From the NCBI GenBank assembly GCA_015350385.1, contig WNKI01000002.1, positions 5,533,008 through 5,597,007 on the forward strand: a stretch of 64,000 nucleotides of DNA, in the 5' to 3' direction. This stretch comes from Aculops lycopersici (Eukaryota; Arthropoda; Arachnida; Trombidiformes; Eriophyidae). Position 1 is the first letter of the stretch; every line of letters starts with the position of its first letter. The notes beneath the pieces were generated by a model. It was not told the origin of the DNA. It ran no database searches and worked only from the letters and a program-made list of their open reading frames with translations. A program made the position numbers and the translations under genes. This document shows, in pieces, positions 19,763-29,665 of the stretch.

Positions 19763-20128
19763 ATGGCCACTAATAACAACTACAATAATAGACAGAATAG
19801 TAATAGTAACCGATTTCAAGCTGTAAATATGCAAACTGGTGTTGACATTTTACAAGGAGTAAATCAAAGAGTTAATCGTGCCGAGGAGATAGCACGAGAA
19901 TCAGAGGTGATAGCTACTGAAACTTTGGGTGAGCTGGCTAATCAAAGAGAAACTCTAGGTAGAACTAGAGATAGATTGACTGACGCAAATCGAGAGTTGG
20001 ATACCACGAACAAAAATCTCAAGTATATGTACCTCAGGGTGGCGACGAACAAACTTTTACTGAGTCTTATAATTCTAATGGAATTAGTCATCATTGGATC
20101 GCAATTATATCTCAAGTTTTTCAAATAA
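19763..20128 (+). CDS. VTI1B: VTI1B-like Qb-SNARE, SNARE motif and anchor only
   Basis: A 121-residue ORF. After an Asn-rich start, residues ~27-93 form a SNARE helix with the conserved stretch ELANQRETLGRTRDRL. The membrane anchor TNKLLLSLIILMELVIIG then closely resembles the VTI1B anchor, ending in a short lumenal tail. The protein would function in late endosome, lysosome and Golgi fusion. The usual protein is ~230 residues with an N-terminal three-helix Habc domain, which is missing here. No exon for it was recognised between the hAT element and this ATG, or just left of the element. The final 24 coding bases overlap the RanGAP1 coding end on the other strand. Confidence 0.82.
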   Translation: MATNNNYNNRQNSNSNRFQAVNMQTGVDILQGVNQRVNRAEEIARESEVIATETLGELANQRETLGRTRDRLTDANRELDTTNKNLKYMYLRVATNKLLLSLIILMELVIIGSQLYLKFFK

Positions 20129-21589
20129 AATCTTTCCACATTCCATTTCATTGTTGTTCTTGACAACCACTTGAAAAAAATCTCTGATTATTGGTGGTAG
20201 TTCATTGATACGTTTGCCGATATAAATAACAGCATCCTTGGCGAGTGGTTTCTTTTTTCTAGTTTCTTCCATCTTGATTAGTCCCAACTCCTCACCTAGT
20301 AACTGTGCACACTCGTACCTTGTATCGCCAAGGTTGGAGTTTCCAGTTGAGATCAATTGATTGAAAGCCGAGTTGACTTGTTCCGGATCGTATGGTTTCT
20401 TAGAGATAGATTTAACGAAGTCTTGATAAACTTCTCTCGAATCCGAGATAGCATTGGTCAAGTCAACGTAGCCATTAAACCCATCGCTATCGTCACCTGC
20501 TCCGCTGTCGCTGTTGTAAACGATCTCACCTTCCTCACAATCATCCCTGTGTTCATCAGAATCCTCGTTATCCTCGAAATCGATCTCATCAACTAGAATA
20601 TTGAACTGCTCGGTCATAGCCTCCATACGACTGAGCTCGCTTAGTGAGAAGTTGTTTTCTAAAAGATCGAGAGTGAATTCGCGTTTGACATTGACAAATG
20701 TTGATGCTATTAAATCCACAATTTTCTGGCCGTGCAACTCATTACCTTCAGAGGTCACCTCTGTAAGATTTTGATTTAAGAATGCCGGTGATTTTGAAAT
20801 AGCCTCGCATAATATCGTAAAACCATCATTGCCTAATAGGACATCATCTAGTCTTAGCTGGCGTAAATTTCTAGCTCGTAACAAGACTTTAGCGAGTACT
20901 TGCGAACCCTCAGTCTTGATTGTGTTATCACTAAAATCGATATCTCTGATAGTTTCAATGTTCGCTTCTAGAGCATCAGCGATTTTTGTAAATCCTGGAA
21001 CATTAATACCGTTTTGAGGTATCTTTAGCACCTCGATAGTGTTCAATTCACTCAAGGCTCTTGATAGATTTGTGGCACCTTTGTCTTCCAATCTATTTCT
21101 ACCACAAATCAAATCGCGAAGTTTTTTCAATTTTGGGAAGTGGGCAAAAATTGATGTACTACCCTCCGGTCCAAGGCCACAATTATTAAAATACAGTTTC
21201 TCTAGTGTCTCGGCGGAAGGCGATTCAAGAAACTCGATGACCGAGGGTGCACCAATGGGGCCGATGGCGTTGTCACTCAGATCTAGTAGTGTTAATTGAG
21301 CTCCACTATCCATGATACCTCTTAGTAGGTGGCTCAGCGCCACTGGAACTTCTTCGCGTCCCCGGGATGTAAAGAGATCTTTGAAGTGTGCTTCTCTCAA
21401 TTTTGGTTGCTTAGCCAACTCCAAGCCAACTCTCTCGGCAGCCTCAATGCCAAATGTGTTTCCTTGCAAGATTAGAATTTCGACATCTTGGTCGATCAAT
21501 TCTTTGCATATAGCCTCAGCATCGGCGCTTGTGTCCAGACGAAGTCCCTGACCATCGAACGAAATTGTTTTTGGAGAATCTTCGGCCAT
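20105..21589 (-). CDS. RanGAP1: Ran GTPase-activating protein 1
   Basis: A 494-residue single-exon ORF. Residues ~1-340 are leucine-rich repeats of the RNA1/RanGAP type, with conserved blocks such as LTLLDLSDNAIGPIG and FNNCGLGPEGS. The block CGRNRLEDKGA holds the region of the catalytic arginine and asparagine known in this family. An acidic segment (~345-390) follows, then a helical C-terminal domain. The C-terminal domain contains GLIKMEE, a Psi-K-x-E SUMO site at the place where vertebrate RanGAP1 is sumoylated for nuclear-pore anchoring. The enzyme stimulates GTP hydrolysis by Ran and so sets the direction of nuclear transport. The 3' coding end overlaps the VTI1B-like gene by 24 bp. Confidence 0.95.
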   Translation of the reverse strand: MAEDSPKTISFDGQGLRLDTSADAEAICKELIDQDVEILILQGNTFGIEAAERVGLELAKQPKLREAHFKDLFTSRGREEVPVALSHLLRGIMDSGAQLTLLDLSDNAIGPIGAPSVIEFLESPSAETLEKLYFNNCGLGPEGSTSIFAHFPKLKKLRDLICGRNRLEDKGATNLSRALSELNTIEVLKIPQNGINVPGFTKIADALEANIETIRDIDFSDNTIKTEGSQVLAKVLLRARNLRQLRLDDVLLGNDGFTILCEAISKSPAFLNQNLTEVTSEGNELHGQKIVDLIASTFVNVKREFTLDLLENNFSLSELSRMEAMTEQFNILVDEIDFEDNEDSDEHRDDCEEGEIVYNSDSGAGDDSDGFNGYVDLTNAISDSREVYQDFVKSISKKPYDPEQVNSAFNQLISTGNSNLGDTRYECAQLLGEELGLIKMEETRKKKPLAKDAVIYIGKRINELPPIIRDFFQVVVKNNNEMECGKILFEKLEI

Positions 21590-21655
21590 GTTTACTAGTT
21601 TTGTAGATATTTGATAACTAATAAGACAACTGTTTTCATGAAGGCAACAATAACA

Positions 21656-21705
21656 ATAATATATCTATATATAAATATATATAGATATATATATATTAGT
21701 TTGAA
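21656..21705. repeat. AT-rich imperfect (TA)n tract upstream of RanGAP1
   Basis: An interrupted run of ATATAT with ATCTATATATAAATAT-type variants lies ~70-115 bp upstream of the RanGAP1 start codon. A promoter role is possible but not shown. Confidence 0.6.
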
Positions 21706-22132
21706 TAGTTATAGCGATCAATAAATTGCAAGGGATAGGGTTGGTTGATAGAGTATCTCGTATAGTAATTGGTGAACATTAGACAACGTGTTTTGAACGA
21801 ATCTCACACGCTCAAATCCACACGCATGATACTGTTCGTTCCTGCCGCAGAAAAATATGCAAACACAGACTGCAGAGCGCCAGTGGTTCGGCACAAGGCT
21901 GTTGCAATGTGAGTCACTTTATAAGAGGTTCTCTGATATTTTTGCGATAGCAACGGTGGAAAAATTTCGCGCTCTCATCGTGTCGTTGTTGAATTTTTTT
22001 TACATTGTTTACTTATGCAAATCCGCACAACCACGTAGCAGCCAATTAGGCTACCTTTCCAACTTAAAAGATCATAACATTTATTTGGAAATCAAGAATC
22101 AATTATCATCTTGATAACTAGACAGACAAATA

Positions 22133-22813
22133 ATGGATAAGCGACGTTTACAGCAACAACAACAAGATGAACACAAAATGTCCGATGGCGATGATGACAA
22201 TGAAGACAGCACCTCTTCATCGTCGGCATCCTCATCGGATATTGACGAGGAGGAAAGTGAGAGAAGGAAAACAATTATACTGGGTGATTTAACTGAATTA
22301 GAGAAACAATTTTCTCATTTAAGAGAACAGTTATATCAGGCAAGAAGAGATAGAGTTATTAGTAAGTTGGAAGAAGTAAAGGCCGGTAAGGCGCCGGAGT
22401 ATTTACAACCACTTGAGGATTTGCAAGATCAAATGCGAATTAGAACTGAGGTTGCAGGTATATTGAAAGAACTGAGACTCAAAAATATTAGATGCCAATA
22501 TGATGCTGAACAGTATGCTGCCACACAAAACTTTGACATGGAGAAACGGGCAATAATTGATAATATAAGATTCGATATTGAAGAGAAACTAAGGCATTTA
22601 GATGAGGATAGAAATGCACTTGATTATACTGAGACACCAGCCGAGCACTTTGGCGTAACCAGAGATCACCTGTTTCTACCTGATCGGAGGCGGAAACCTG
22701 TTTCCATTAGTGGGCCATATATTATTTATATGTTGCGCGAGCAAGAGATTATGGAAGACCATGCACTAATTAGGAAGGCAATACAGATAGCTTTAGCAAG
22801 AGATTGCGCGTAG
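22133..22813 (+). CDS. BRMS1: BRMS1/SDS3-family subunit of the SIN3-HDAC complex
   Basis: A 226-residue single-exon ORF. An acidic Ser-rich N-terminus leads into the Sds3-like coiled coil: LTELEKQFSHLREQLYQAR, then APEYLQPLEDLQ, with basic and heptad-patterned helices through ~160. The C-terminal block SGPYIIYMLREQEIMEDHA closely matches the BRMS1/BRMS1L C-terminus. Family members are nuclear scaffold subunits of the SIN3-HDAC corepressor. At 226 residues it is nearer BRMS1 (246) than BRMS1L (323). Orthology between the two cannot be settled by eye. Confidence 0.92.
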   Translation: MDKRRLQQQQQDEHKMSDGDDDNEDSTSSSSASSSDIDEEESERRKTIILGDLTELEKQFSHLREQLYQARRDRVISKLEEVKAGKAPEYLQPLEDLQDQMRIRTEVAGILKELRLKNIRCQYDAEQYAATQNFDMEKRAIIDNIRFDIEEKLRHLDEDRNALDYTETPAEHFGVTRDHLFLPDRRRKPVSISGPYIIYMLREQEIMEDHALIRKAIQIALARDCA

Positions 22814-23817
22814 ATTTCAATTCTAAGACGGAATCTAATCAACTTTCACTTTGTCCATATGAATCAACCAAACATTGACTTACGTAATCGTCTTCGTCAT
22901 AATCGTAATGGTTGTTATGGATACAATGGGATCACCACTATGCGTCACCACCAACCACTGGTCCTGCAGGACAAACGAGCCTGCCATCGTAAGAGGGAAT
23001 CCAATTCGATCACATAAATGCCGTCAGGATGGAACACCGATCACATGTGTATATCTAAAAGCATTGGCCGAGGCTCTGAAGTTTCGCTGAGAAAATTGTC
23101 GCTTTCAATGGCACTCGAAATACAGCCAGACATTCACACAATTTAATCTTTCAAACAGAAGTAATGTGGATCGCTAGCTAGTAGTGAAATGGAACGTCAA
23201 TCAATTTAGCTGACTTTAGCAAAACACTCTGCCTCTTCATGGTCGTAGATGACTCGCATAGATTCTATACTGCGTGCCAGTCGTCGCCACTGTCGCAGCC
23301 TCTAACATCGAGGTTAGAATTGTCTTCAAATTTACCCGAAGTTTATCCGCCGCGAAGAGAGTAGATAAATTAGCTGACTTTAGCAAATCTATACGCAGCT
23401 GACGGGCTAGCTGGTGTCTCAGTCATAATCTCAGTCTCATTTTCTCTTCCTCTCGAGCTCACCACTTCTGACTCTCTTTCAATGTCATGGGAGATCTGAA
23501 GTCGACTGGTCCTCTTTAGTCAATCGGTCGGCCTCCCCCTCCCCCTCTTGACACCATCACTGAGATCGTGCGACACGTAAGCGCCATGAAGGGGTTAAGT
23601 CATCGATAGTGGGGGTGGCAAAAAACTAGGTCCGCCCGTTAATAGCAGGATATAGAAAGGAGCTGAGGTTTTGCTTCGAGAGCTTCGTTGATAGTTTACG
23701 TGCAACTAATGCGACGTAAATTTACGGTATATTCTGTATATCGATACCGTTTTTGTGTACCGTTTTCTTTCTATTATACACTACCTTTCTTCCACCATCA
23801 GGGGAAGAAGTGTAGCC
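22814..23817 (+). promoter_or_regulatory. 5' flank of the CUB-protein gene with possible TATA box and 5' UTR intron
   Basis: No gene is recognised in this ~1 kb. A TATA-like ATATAGAAA lies near 23650. A strong acceptor-like pyrimidine tract ending CCATCAG at 23801 lies 16 bases before the CUB-protein ATG. A possible donor sits near 23726, so a short 5' UTR intron is likely. The direct repeat TTAGCTGACTTTAGCAAA occurs at about 23207 and again near 23370. Confidence 0.4.
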
Positions 23818-26754
23818 ATGAAACAACTTGGTATCCTATTGGTACTTGTACTGGGTTGTGCCTTAGCAATAGCCCCATTAAGCCAAGCCTATTACTTTGA
23901 AGATGAGCCGACAATAGAATCAGTTAATTCCGGCGAATCCAACGGAAGTGAGTCCAATGGTGAGATAAGCTCTGGTGTGGAGCCGGTCAATATTGGCGGC
24001 GATTCAGCCTCACCACTTCGGCCACCGACAACGTCACCCTCGCCGATAGTAGGGGAAGAAGGTAGCGAGAATGAGGGAAAATTCGACACTGAGAAGAGGA
24101 ACTTGGGCATGCCATCGATATTAGGAGGCAATCGTCAATCCAACGATCAACAGCAGCAGCAATCGATGCAGCAGCAGATGGAGCAACAAGTGTCAATTTC
24201 CTCGCCGATCAATGATCCGATGAATCCACCTGCTACTCAATCTGAAGTTACTATCCAACAGCAACAACAACCACTTGTTGCGCCACCAAACAGCGAGCAG
24301 CAGCAGACACAAGATGGAAATACTGCCAGAGGAATGTTATCAGATATTATGGGCGCCATAAAGCCTCAAGATGCTCAAATCGAGCAAATTCAAGCTTCGC
24401 AACAAGAGATGCAACAGCAACAACAACAACGACAATCAGCCTCTCAGGTGCCGACAGAAAATTTGCCTGTCATCTATGAGAAGGACCGTCAAGTTGGACC
24501 TCAACCTGCGCAATCGTCAGGGTCTGATCAGCAAGTAGCTGCGCAACAGCCAGCCCAACAGCAGCAACAATCTCCAATTGTGCAGCAACAGCAACAACAG
24601 CAACCACCTCAGCAAGGTGTCCCGATTGGCTTACCACAAGGCCAACAATCGCCACCAACACTGCCGCAATCCCCGGCCCCAGGAAACCCGCTAACCGCTC
24701 CATCTCTCGGCCAGCCTATAGACCCAAACAAACCAGGCTCGACTGCCAGAACCTTTGATAGTTGGACCAACTGTGTTGGCGCCTCGTCGGGCAAGTATGG
24801 TACCTGTAAGAATGACGTCGAGTGTGGCAAGAGCAAGGGTAGATCCGATGGCTCTTGCATGGGCGGCTTTGGTGTTTGTTGCGTCATGGCACTCACCTGT
24901 GGCGACAAAAGCATCGAAAACAACACCTTCTTTGCCAATCCGGATTTTCCGGAGGCCTCGTGGGAGGCTAGATTGTGCGAGGTGGAGATCAAGAAGAAGC
25001 ACAAGAACATTCTTCAAATCATGATTGAGTTTGAAGAATTTGAACTAGCTCCACCAAATCACGAGGGCGAGTGTATCACCGACGTGTTCCAAGTTAAGAT
25101 GGGCTCCAATCGTCCGTCGCCCTACTCGTTGCTTCGTATTTGTGGTCAGAATACTGGCCAACACATGTATTTAGATGTGTCACAAATCGAGGAGCCATTA
25201 GTGTTGTCACTGGCCACTTCCGGTGGCGGTTATCCGCGTCGTTGGTCAATTCGTATAGTGCAAATGGACGAAAAGAATCACCTTATGGCTCCGCCTGGTT
25301 GTTTACAATACTACACTGATACCGTTGGCCACTTTAGAAGTTTCAACTTGGGTAAAAATCTAAGGAATCTCTACTATGCCATTTGTTTCCGCATTGACAA
25401 CGGCTACTCAGGTATCCGGTTCACCTCGAACTTCTTTGGCATGAATGGACCCCAATGTCGTCGTCGTATGCCCGGTCCCCCGGGCATTGGTGGCCCCGGT
25501 GGCCACCATAGACCTCACAATGGTTCAATCATTGAGGCTCATCCGCATCACCTCGTGATACCACCACCTGGTTACGCTCCACCACCTCCAAGACCAAAGA
25601 TGTACCCACACCAGCAGCTTCCGCCCCAGCAATACCCATACCAACACCAGCCTCAGCAACAGAGTTATTCGTATCCAATTCAAGTCCTAGAGCCACAAGC
25701 TTACCAGGGACTTCCGCCAATGGCTGACCAACATCACCAGCAACATAGGTACAAGCGTATGGCCTACGCCGAGCCCAATGAGCGTGTCGCTAGGACCCAC
25801 CACGATTTTCATCACAACAAGCACCATGAGAAGGAGAAATTTGAGGAGAAAGAGTTCAAGCATGAGCATCACGAGCACCACGAGCCACATCATCAACAAC
25901 CCTACCCAATGCCACCACCGCAACCATACGGAGGCGGCGGCGGTTATGGGCAACAGGCTAGTTATGGTCCACCAGGACCACCACCACCATACTACCAAGG
26001 CCACCAACCCTACGGCAGTTACCCACAACACTATGAGCATCATAAGCAACATCCATACCAACATCATGAGAGCAAGAAGGAGGAGATGAAGGAGAGCAAG
26101 TGGGGATGGACTGGAGTGGATCCATTTGGATGGAACAAGAAGGATTCCAAAATGGAGTTTAAGCACGAGAAGATGGAGGATAAGTTTGAGCACAAGCATG
26201 GCTACGACAGACCCTACCCCCAGCACTACCAATCAGGCTACGGTGGATACCAGCACCAAGGCGGATATGGACCACAGCCATACGGTTATGAGGGTGGCTA
26301 TGGGCCACAATACCACCACAAGGAGATCGATAAGTTCGGCAAGAAGTACGAGCATCTAGAGTACAAGCATGAGAAGAACCACAAGGGAAAGGAGAGCAAG
26401 GATGAGAAGGAGGCTTCCAAGTGGTGGCCATCAATGTGGGGCAAGAAGGAAGAGAAGAAGGACAAAAAGGAGAAGTACTTCCAGCATCACGAGGCTCTGT
26501 TTCCAATGATGCATATTCCGGAGATGCCACATTGCGAGCCAAGGTTTTGTGGAGCCCACGATGTGATTACCTTCCCACCAAGTGGTGATTCGATTGCCGA
26601 AATGTGTGGTAATCGTTTTAATCGCGGCCGTGGTCCAAAGATAATCTCGGGCAGTCCTCTGGTTGTTTATGTCTCTAATCGTGGAGCTAGTCGCGGCTCT
26701 GGCTTTGATATGAACTACGAACAGGTGTTCTATATTCCAAAACCATATAAATGA
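23818..26754 (+). CDS. Secreted CUB-domain protein with Gln-rich stalk and large His-rich insert
   Basis: A 978-residue product from the ATG at 23818. A signal peptide (MKQLGILLVLVLGCALAIAP) is followed by a Gln/Pro-rich stalk (~100-310). A small cysteine module (~317-357; GTCKNDVEC to FGVCCV) comes next. The first CUB-type domain (~361-540) has NPDFPEASWEARLCEV, then FELAPPNHEGEC and LRICGQNTGQHMY. The second CUB-type unit starts near 545 (NGPQCRRR). It is interrupted by ~350 residues rich in His, Gly, Tyr, Lys and Pro (HEHHEHHEPHH and YGGYQHQGGYGP types) and ends in DVITFPPSGDSIAEMC to NYEQVFY. Such CUB proteins are common in arthropods and secreted. Metal binding or a cuticular/silk-like role for the insert is inference. 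Confidence 0.85.
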   Translation: MKQLGILLVLVLGCALAIAPLSQAYYFEDEPTIESVNSGESNGSESNGEISSGVEPVNIGGDSASPLRPPTTSPSPIVGEEGSENEGKFDTEKRNLGMPSILGGNRQSNDQQQQQSMQQQMEQQVSISSPINDPMNPPATQSEVTIQQQQQPLVAPPNSEQQQTQDGNTARGMLSDIMGAIKPQDAQIEQIQASQQEMQQQQQQRQSASQVPTENLPVIYEKDRQVGPQPAQSSGSDQQVAAQQPAQQQQQSPIVQQQQQQQPPQQGVPIGLPQGQQSPPTLPQSPAPGNPLTAPSLGQPIDPNKPGSTARTFDSWTNCVGASSGKYGTCKNDVECGKSKGRSDGSCMGGFGVCCVMALTCGDKSIENNTFFANPDFPEASWEARLCEVEIKKKHKNILQIMIEFEEFELAPPNHEGECITDVFQVKMGSNRPSPYSLLRICGQNTGQHMYLDVSQIEEPLVLSLATSGGGYPRRWSIRIVQMDEKNHLMAPPGCLQYYTDTVGHFRSFNLGKNLRNLYYAICFRIDNGYSGIRFTSNFFGMNGPQCRRRMPGPPGIGGPGGHHRPHNGSIIEAHPHHLVIPPPGYAPPPPRPKMYPHQQLPPQQYPYQHQPQQQSYSYPIQVLEPQAYQGLPPMADQHHQQHRYKRMAYAEPNERVARTHHDFHHNKHHEKEKFEEKEFKHEHHEHHEPHHQQPYPMPPPQPYGGGGGYGQQASYGPPGPPPPYYQGHQPYGSYPQHYEHHKQHPYQHHESKKEEMKESKWGWTGVDPFGWNKKDSKMEFKHEKMEDKFEHKHGYDRPYPQHYQSGYGGYQHQGGYGPQPYGYEGGYGPQYHHKEIDKFGKKYEHLEYKHEKNHKGKESKDEKEASKWWPSMWGKKEEKKDKKEKYFQHHEALFPMMHIPEMPHCEPRFCGAHDVITFPPSGDSIAEMCGNRFNRGRGPKIISGSPLVVYVSNRGASRGSGFDMNYEQVFYIPKPYK

Positions 26755-27156
26755 TTTCGAAACTACTTTCGAAATGATGATGATGACACGAGTACGATAC
26801 TAATAATTTTAGTACGTCTTAGCTAATAGCAGCGATAACATTGACTGTGATGACTACGATGATGTGACTAAGATGATGTTTTGGAATAATAGCAACAACA
26901 TAGTCTGGTAATCACGACCACGAGAACAATTAGAACTACTGTTACAATACTAACCAGTGACCAGGAAAACTACATCAACAACAAAACCCCCCGATTAGGC
27001 TTCAAATTTACCTTTGGGTTAAATACCCATTTAGATGAATGTTACAAGTGAACATGAAATTTCATTGGCTTTCTTACGCTAATATTATGAGTGTTCCTAT
27101 TGACGATGGTCTAATACAGGTGGTCGAATTCAATGTGAGATTCTTTGTGTCAGTTT

Positions 27157-27482
27157 NNNNNNNNNNNNNNNNNNNNNNNNNNNNNNNNNNNNNNNNNNNN
27201 NNNNNNNNNNNNNNNNNNNNNNNNNNNNNNNNNNNNNNNNNNNNNNNNNNNNNNNNNNNNNNNNNNNNNNNNNNNNNNNNNNNNNNNNNNNNNNNNNNNN
27301 NNNNNNNNNNNNNNNNNNNNNNNNNNNNNNNNNNNNNNNNNNNNNNNNNNNNNNNNNNNNNNNNNNNNNNNNNNNNNNNNNNNNNNNNNNNNNNNNNNNN
27401 NNNNNNNNNNNNNNNNNNNNNNNNNNNNNNNNNNNNNNNNNNNNNNNNNNNNNNNNNNNNNNNNNNNNNNNNNNNNNNNNNN
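27157..27482. other. Assembly gap (326 N)
   Basis: A run of 326 N bases. It lies where the N-terminal half and zinc knuckle of ZCCHC8 should be. ORFs crossing it are meaningless. Confidence 0.99.
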
Positions 27483-27548
27483 AGACAGATGTAAATCATT
27501 TCTAAATCATTGTAATATAAATTGACCATCATAATTAACTTCCGCATC

Positions 27549-28403
27549 ATGACAACAAATAGATATTACGAATCAAACTCAGAAAATGAAATTAGACCTG
27601 GAAGGATAAGTAACGAGCTCAGGGAGGCTCTGAATATAGCCGAAAATGATATTCCAATCTGGATATACAGAATGCGAGCTTTAGGCTATCCACCTGGTTG
27701 GCTTAGTAAGGCTGTCGTGGATACAAATGATATATTTGACACAGACTCGCCTGACGAGTCCTCCGATTCCAAGAAACGAAAAAGTCCTCCCAGCGAAGTA
27801 CAATATGACCTCTCAAAATTGATAGATTATCCAGGATTCAACTCACCAATGCCAATCAATTGTGTTGACTATCACTATTACATCAATATGCCACCCTTAC
27901 TTGCTCATCAGCAATTAGATTATGCAAAGAAACACATGAGCTCATTCAAACCTGCACAGTTCCCCAAGAGGATCAAATCTTCGAATGACTCGAATGCTGC
28001 TGAAGTATCGGTCGAATCAATAAACGAATCTACAGTTTCAGAGCCAATACCCAAGACTAAGGAAACTGATGGACCAGACTCACCAGAGGCCGATCGTTCC
28101 AAAACGGACACAACCAATGCCGATACATCAGAGATAGAAAACCCTCAGCTAAGACGAGCCCAGACAGAATCAGACCTGTCTATTGGCAGCGGATTTAAGC
28201 TGGTATCCAAAGGAAGTCCTATGCCAAAACCAATCGATAGGCTTCCTTTGGAGAAATTCTCAGAGGGTGTGGTAGGCGAGCTATTGTATTTTGAGAACAC
28301 ACCTACATCGTCGGGTAAGTTTGATAGCATCCGAGGTTTACTAAATACAATTAGGAAGTCAAAAAGCGAAACGAGTTTCCAGGAGGACCAAACTAATTTA
28401 TAA
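27549..28403 (+). CDS. ZCCHC8: ZCCHC8 (NEXT complex scaffold), N-terminus hidden by the gap
   Basis: This part carries the PSP domain: IRPGRISNELREAL, PIWIYRMRALGYPPGWL, then YDLSKLIDYPGFNSP. A Ser/Asp-rich linker leads to the C-terminal segment KFSEGVVGELLYFENTP with IRGLLNTIRKSK. This segment resembles the ZCCHC8 C-terminal region that stimulates the MTR4 helicase. In other animals ZCCHC8 joins RBM7 and MTR4 in the nuclear exosome targeting complex. The start given is the first ATG after the gap and may not be the true one. An ATG at 27087 before the gap opens MSVPIDDGLIQVV, which resembles the family's N-terminal strand, so the gene probably runs 27087-28403. The CCHC knuckle is not visible. 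Confidence 0.85.
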   Translation: MTTNRYYESNSENEIRPGRISNELREALNIAENDIPIWIYRMRALGYPPGWLSKAVVDTNDIFDTDSPDESSDSKKRKSPPSEVQYDLSKLIDYPGFNSPMPINCVDYHYYINMPPLLAHQQLDYAKKHMSSFKPAQFPKRIKSSNDSNAAEVSVESINESTVSEPIPKTKETDGPDSPEADRSKTDTTNADTSEIENPQLRRAQTESDLSIGSGFKLVSKGSPMPKPIDRLPLEKFSEGVVGELLYFENTPTSSGKFDSIRGLLNTIRKSKSETSFQEDQTNL

Positions 28404-28561
28404 TCTCAGCTCCTTTCAATAAATTTAAACTGTTATGTTTTGAAACTAATGAGCGATAGTTTTATGATAAAACTCGAATTTAGTTCTTTTAATACATCTT
28501 CTAATTCATCCTCTACATGTTAAAGAAATTATCTATCGCCTTTCATTTGATTAGCAATGAT

Positions 28562-29665
28562 CTAGAACAACGCCAATGTTGCGTATGATTCTATGAGACA
28601 CTGATTGTCTGCAGTCCTCGACATCAACAGGTAGCCGTCTAAACCAAACTGCTTGTTTCAAGAGTTTCTCACATTTCCTTAACCGTCAGATCATGGACAT
28701 GCATCAACTCCATGATTAGGTGCGTCTCGATGGTGGTAACTCACTTCGTCATTGAAAACTCCCGACGAATCATTTGATCAAACTCATAGACACCTTGTTC
28801 AGACGAATAAATGGTACGACTCGACTAGCCACACCGTACTCTACTTCACTCCAGTTCCCGCTTCCCTTCCCCACTGTTGCCACTCCCCTTCGACTCGAGG
28901 TCCGATGGCCCGAGCATCCCAAGCTCACATCGCTACCCTCAACATACCCACTGCCACTCGACCATATCGATAGATTGCCCTCTTGAGTGCTCCTTTTGCA
29001 ACATTACAAATCCCTTGTTACTGATTAAAGCTCTTTTTTGATCAAAGTTATCGCTACATCCTGTGACATCCTTGTAGCAATAGGAGGAATCACTCTCATT
29101 GCAGTCCATCGATTTGATGTTGTTTAATGCAACTGGCATAAAACCACCGTTACAACCATGATCATTGTTCAAATAATCGAAAAAATTCTATTTACTGAGC
29201 GGTCAAGCTTGAAGAGCCAACTCTTCCTATCTGATTGGTCTGAACTCTTGCTGTCCCTCTAGAAGACATGTTAATGCAAAAGCACAACACGAATCACATG
29301 ATCCGTGATCCATCGCCGGGCATGCTCCATGTGGAGTCTGGCGCCAATCGAAAGTCTCAGGTATTGATTCGCCGTTGATTAGTGAGTCATCATGATTGTG
29401 AGGGCTTTTGCCTCCATAACACCTGCGAGGCGTTGACTCTTGATGTCTAGCGGCACTCTCGATCCGTTTGACTTGGATAGCTCATTCGCTCTTCAATCAG
29501 GAAGATCATTAAGGTCTAAACTGTTACTTTCCATCAAATTTTTCCTCTGTTCCCAGACAATCCGTCTTCTTGACGGATAGTTGTGTGGACTCGATGGTTG
29601 TGTTCTCATAGGTCTTAGCGTATCTATCCTTGTACTTGTTACATGGCGAATCAGGCAATGTCAGT
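28562..29665 (-). pseudogene. Papain-family (C1A, cathepsin L-like) protease pseudogene
   Basis: Reading the minus strand in order: a propeptide remnant NKYKDRYAKTYENT (~29620), the mature start PETFDWR, and the active-site region DHGSCDSCCAFAL (~29300; the Cys is kept, the following Trp is Cys). Then come NDHGCNGGFMP (~29160), SDSSYCYKD, NHGV with the catalytic His region (~28710), and VRNS followed by a stop where the family has NSWG. It ends GLDGYLLMSRTADNQC to a terminal stop near 28562. At least five in-frame stops and several frame changes separate these blocks. The order and ~1.1-kb length fit an intronless or processed copy. It cannot give an active protease. The spacing and the number of conserved blocks make the call strong. 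Confidence 0.85.

Noticed and set aside
27039..27550. ORFs spanning the 326-N gap
   Set aside because: Their length is produced by N codons. Only the flanking residues carry information.
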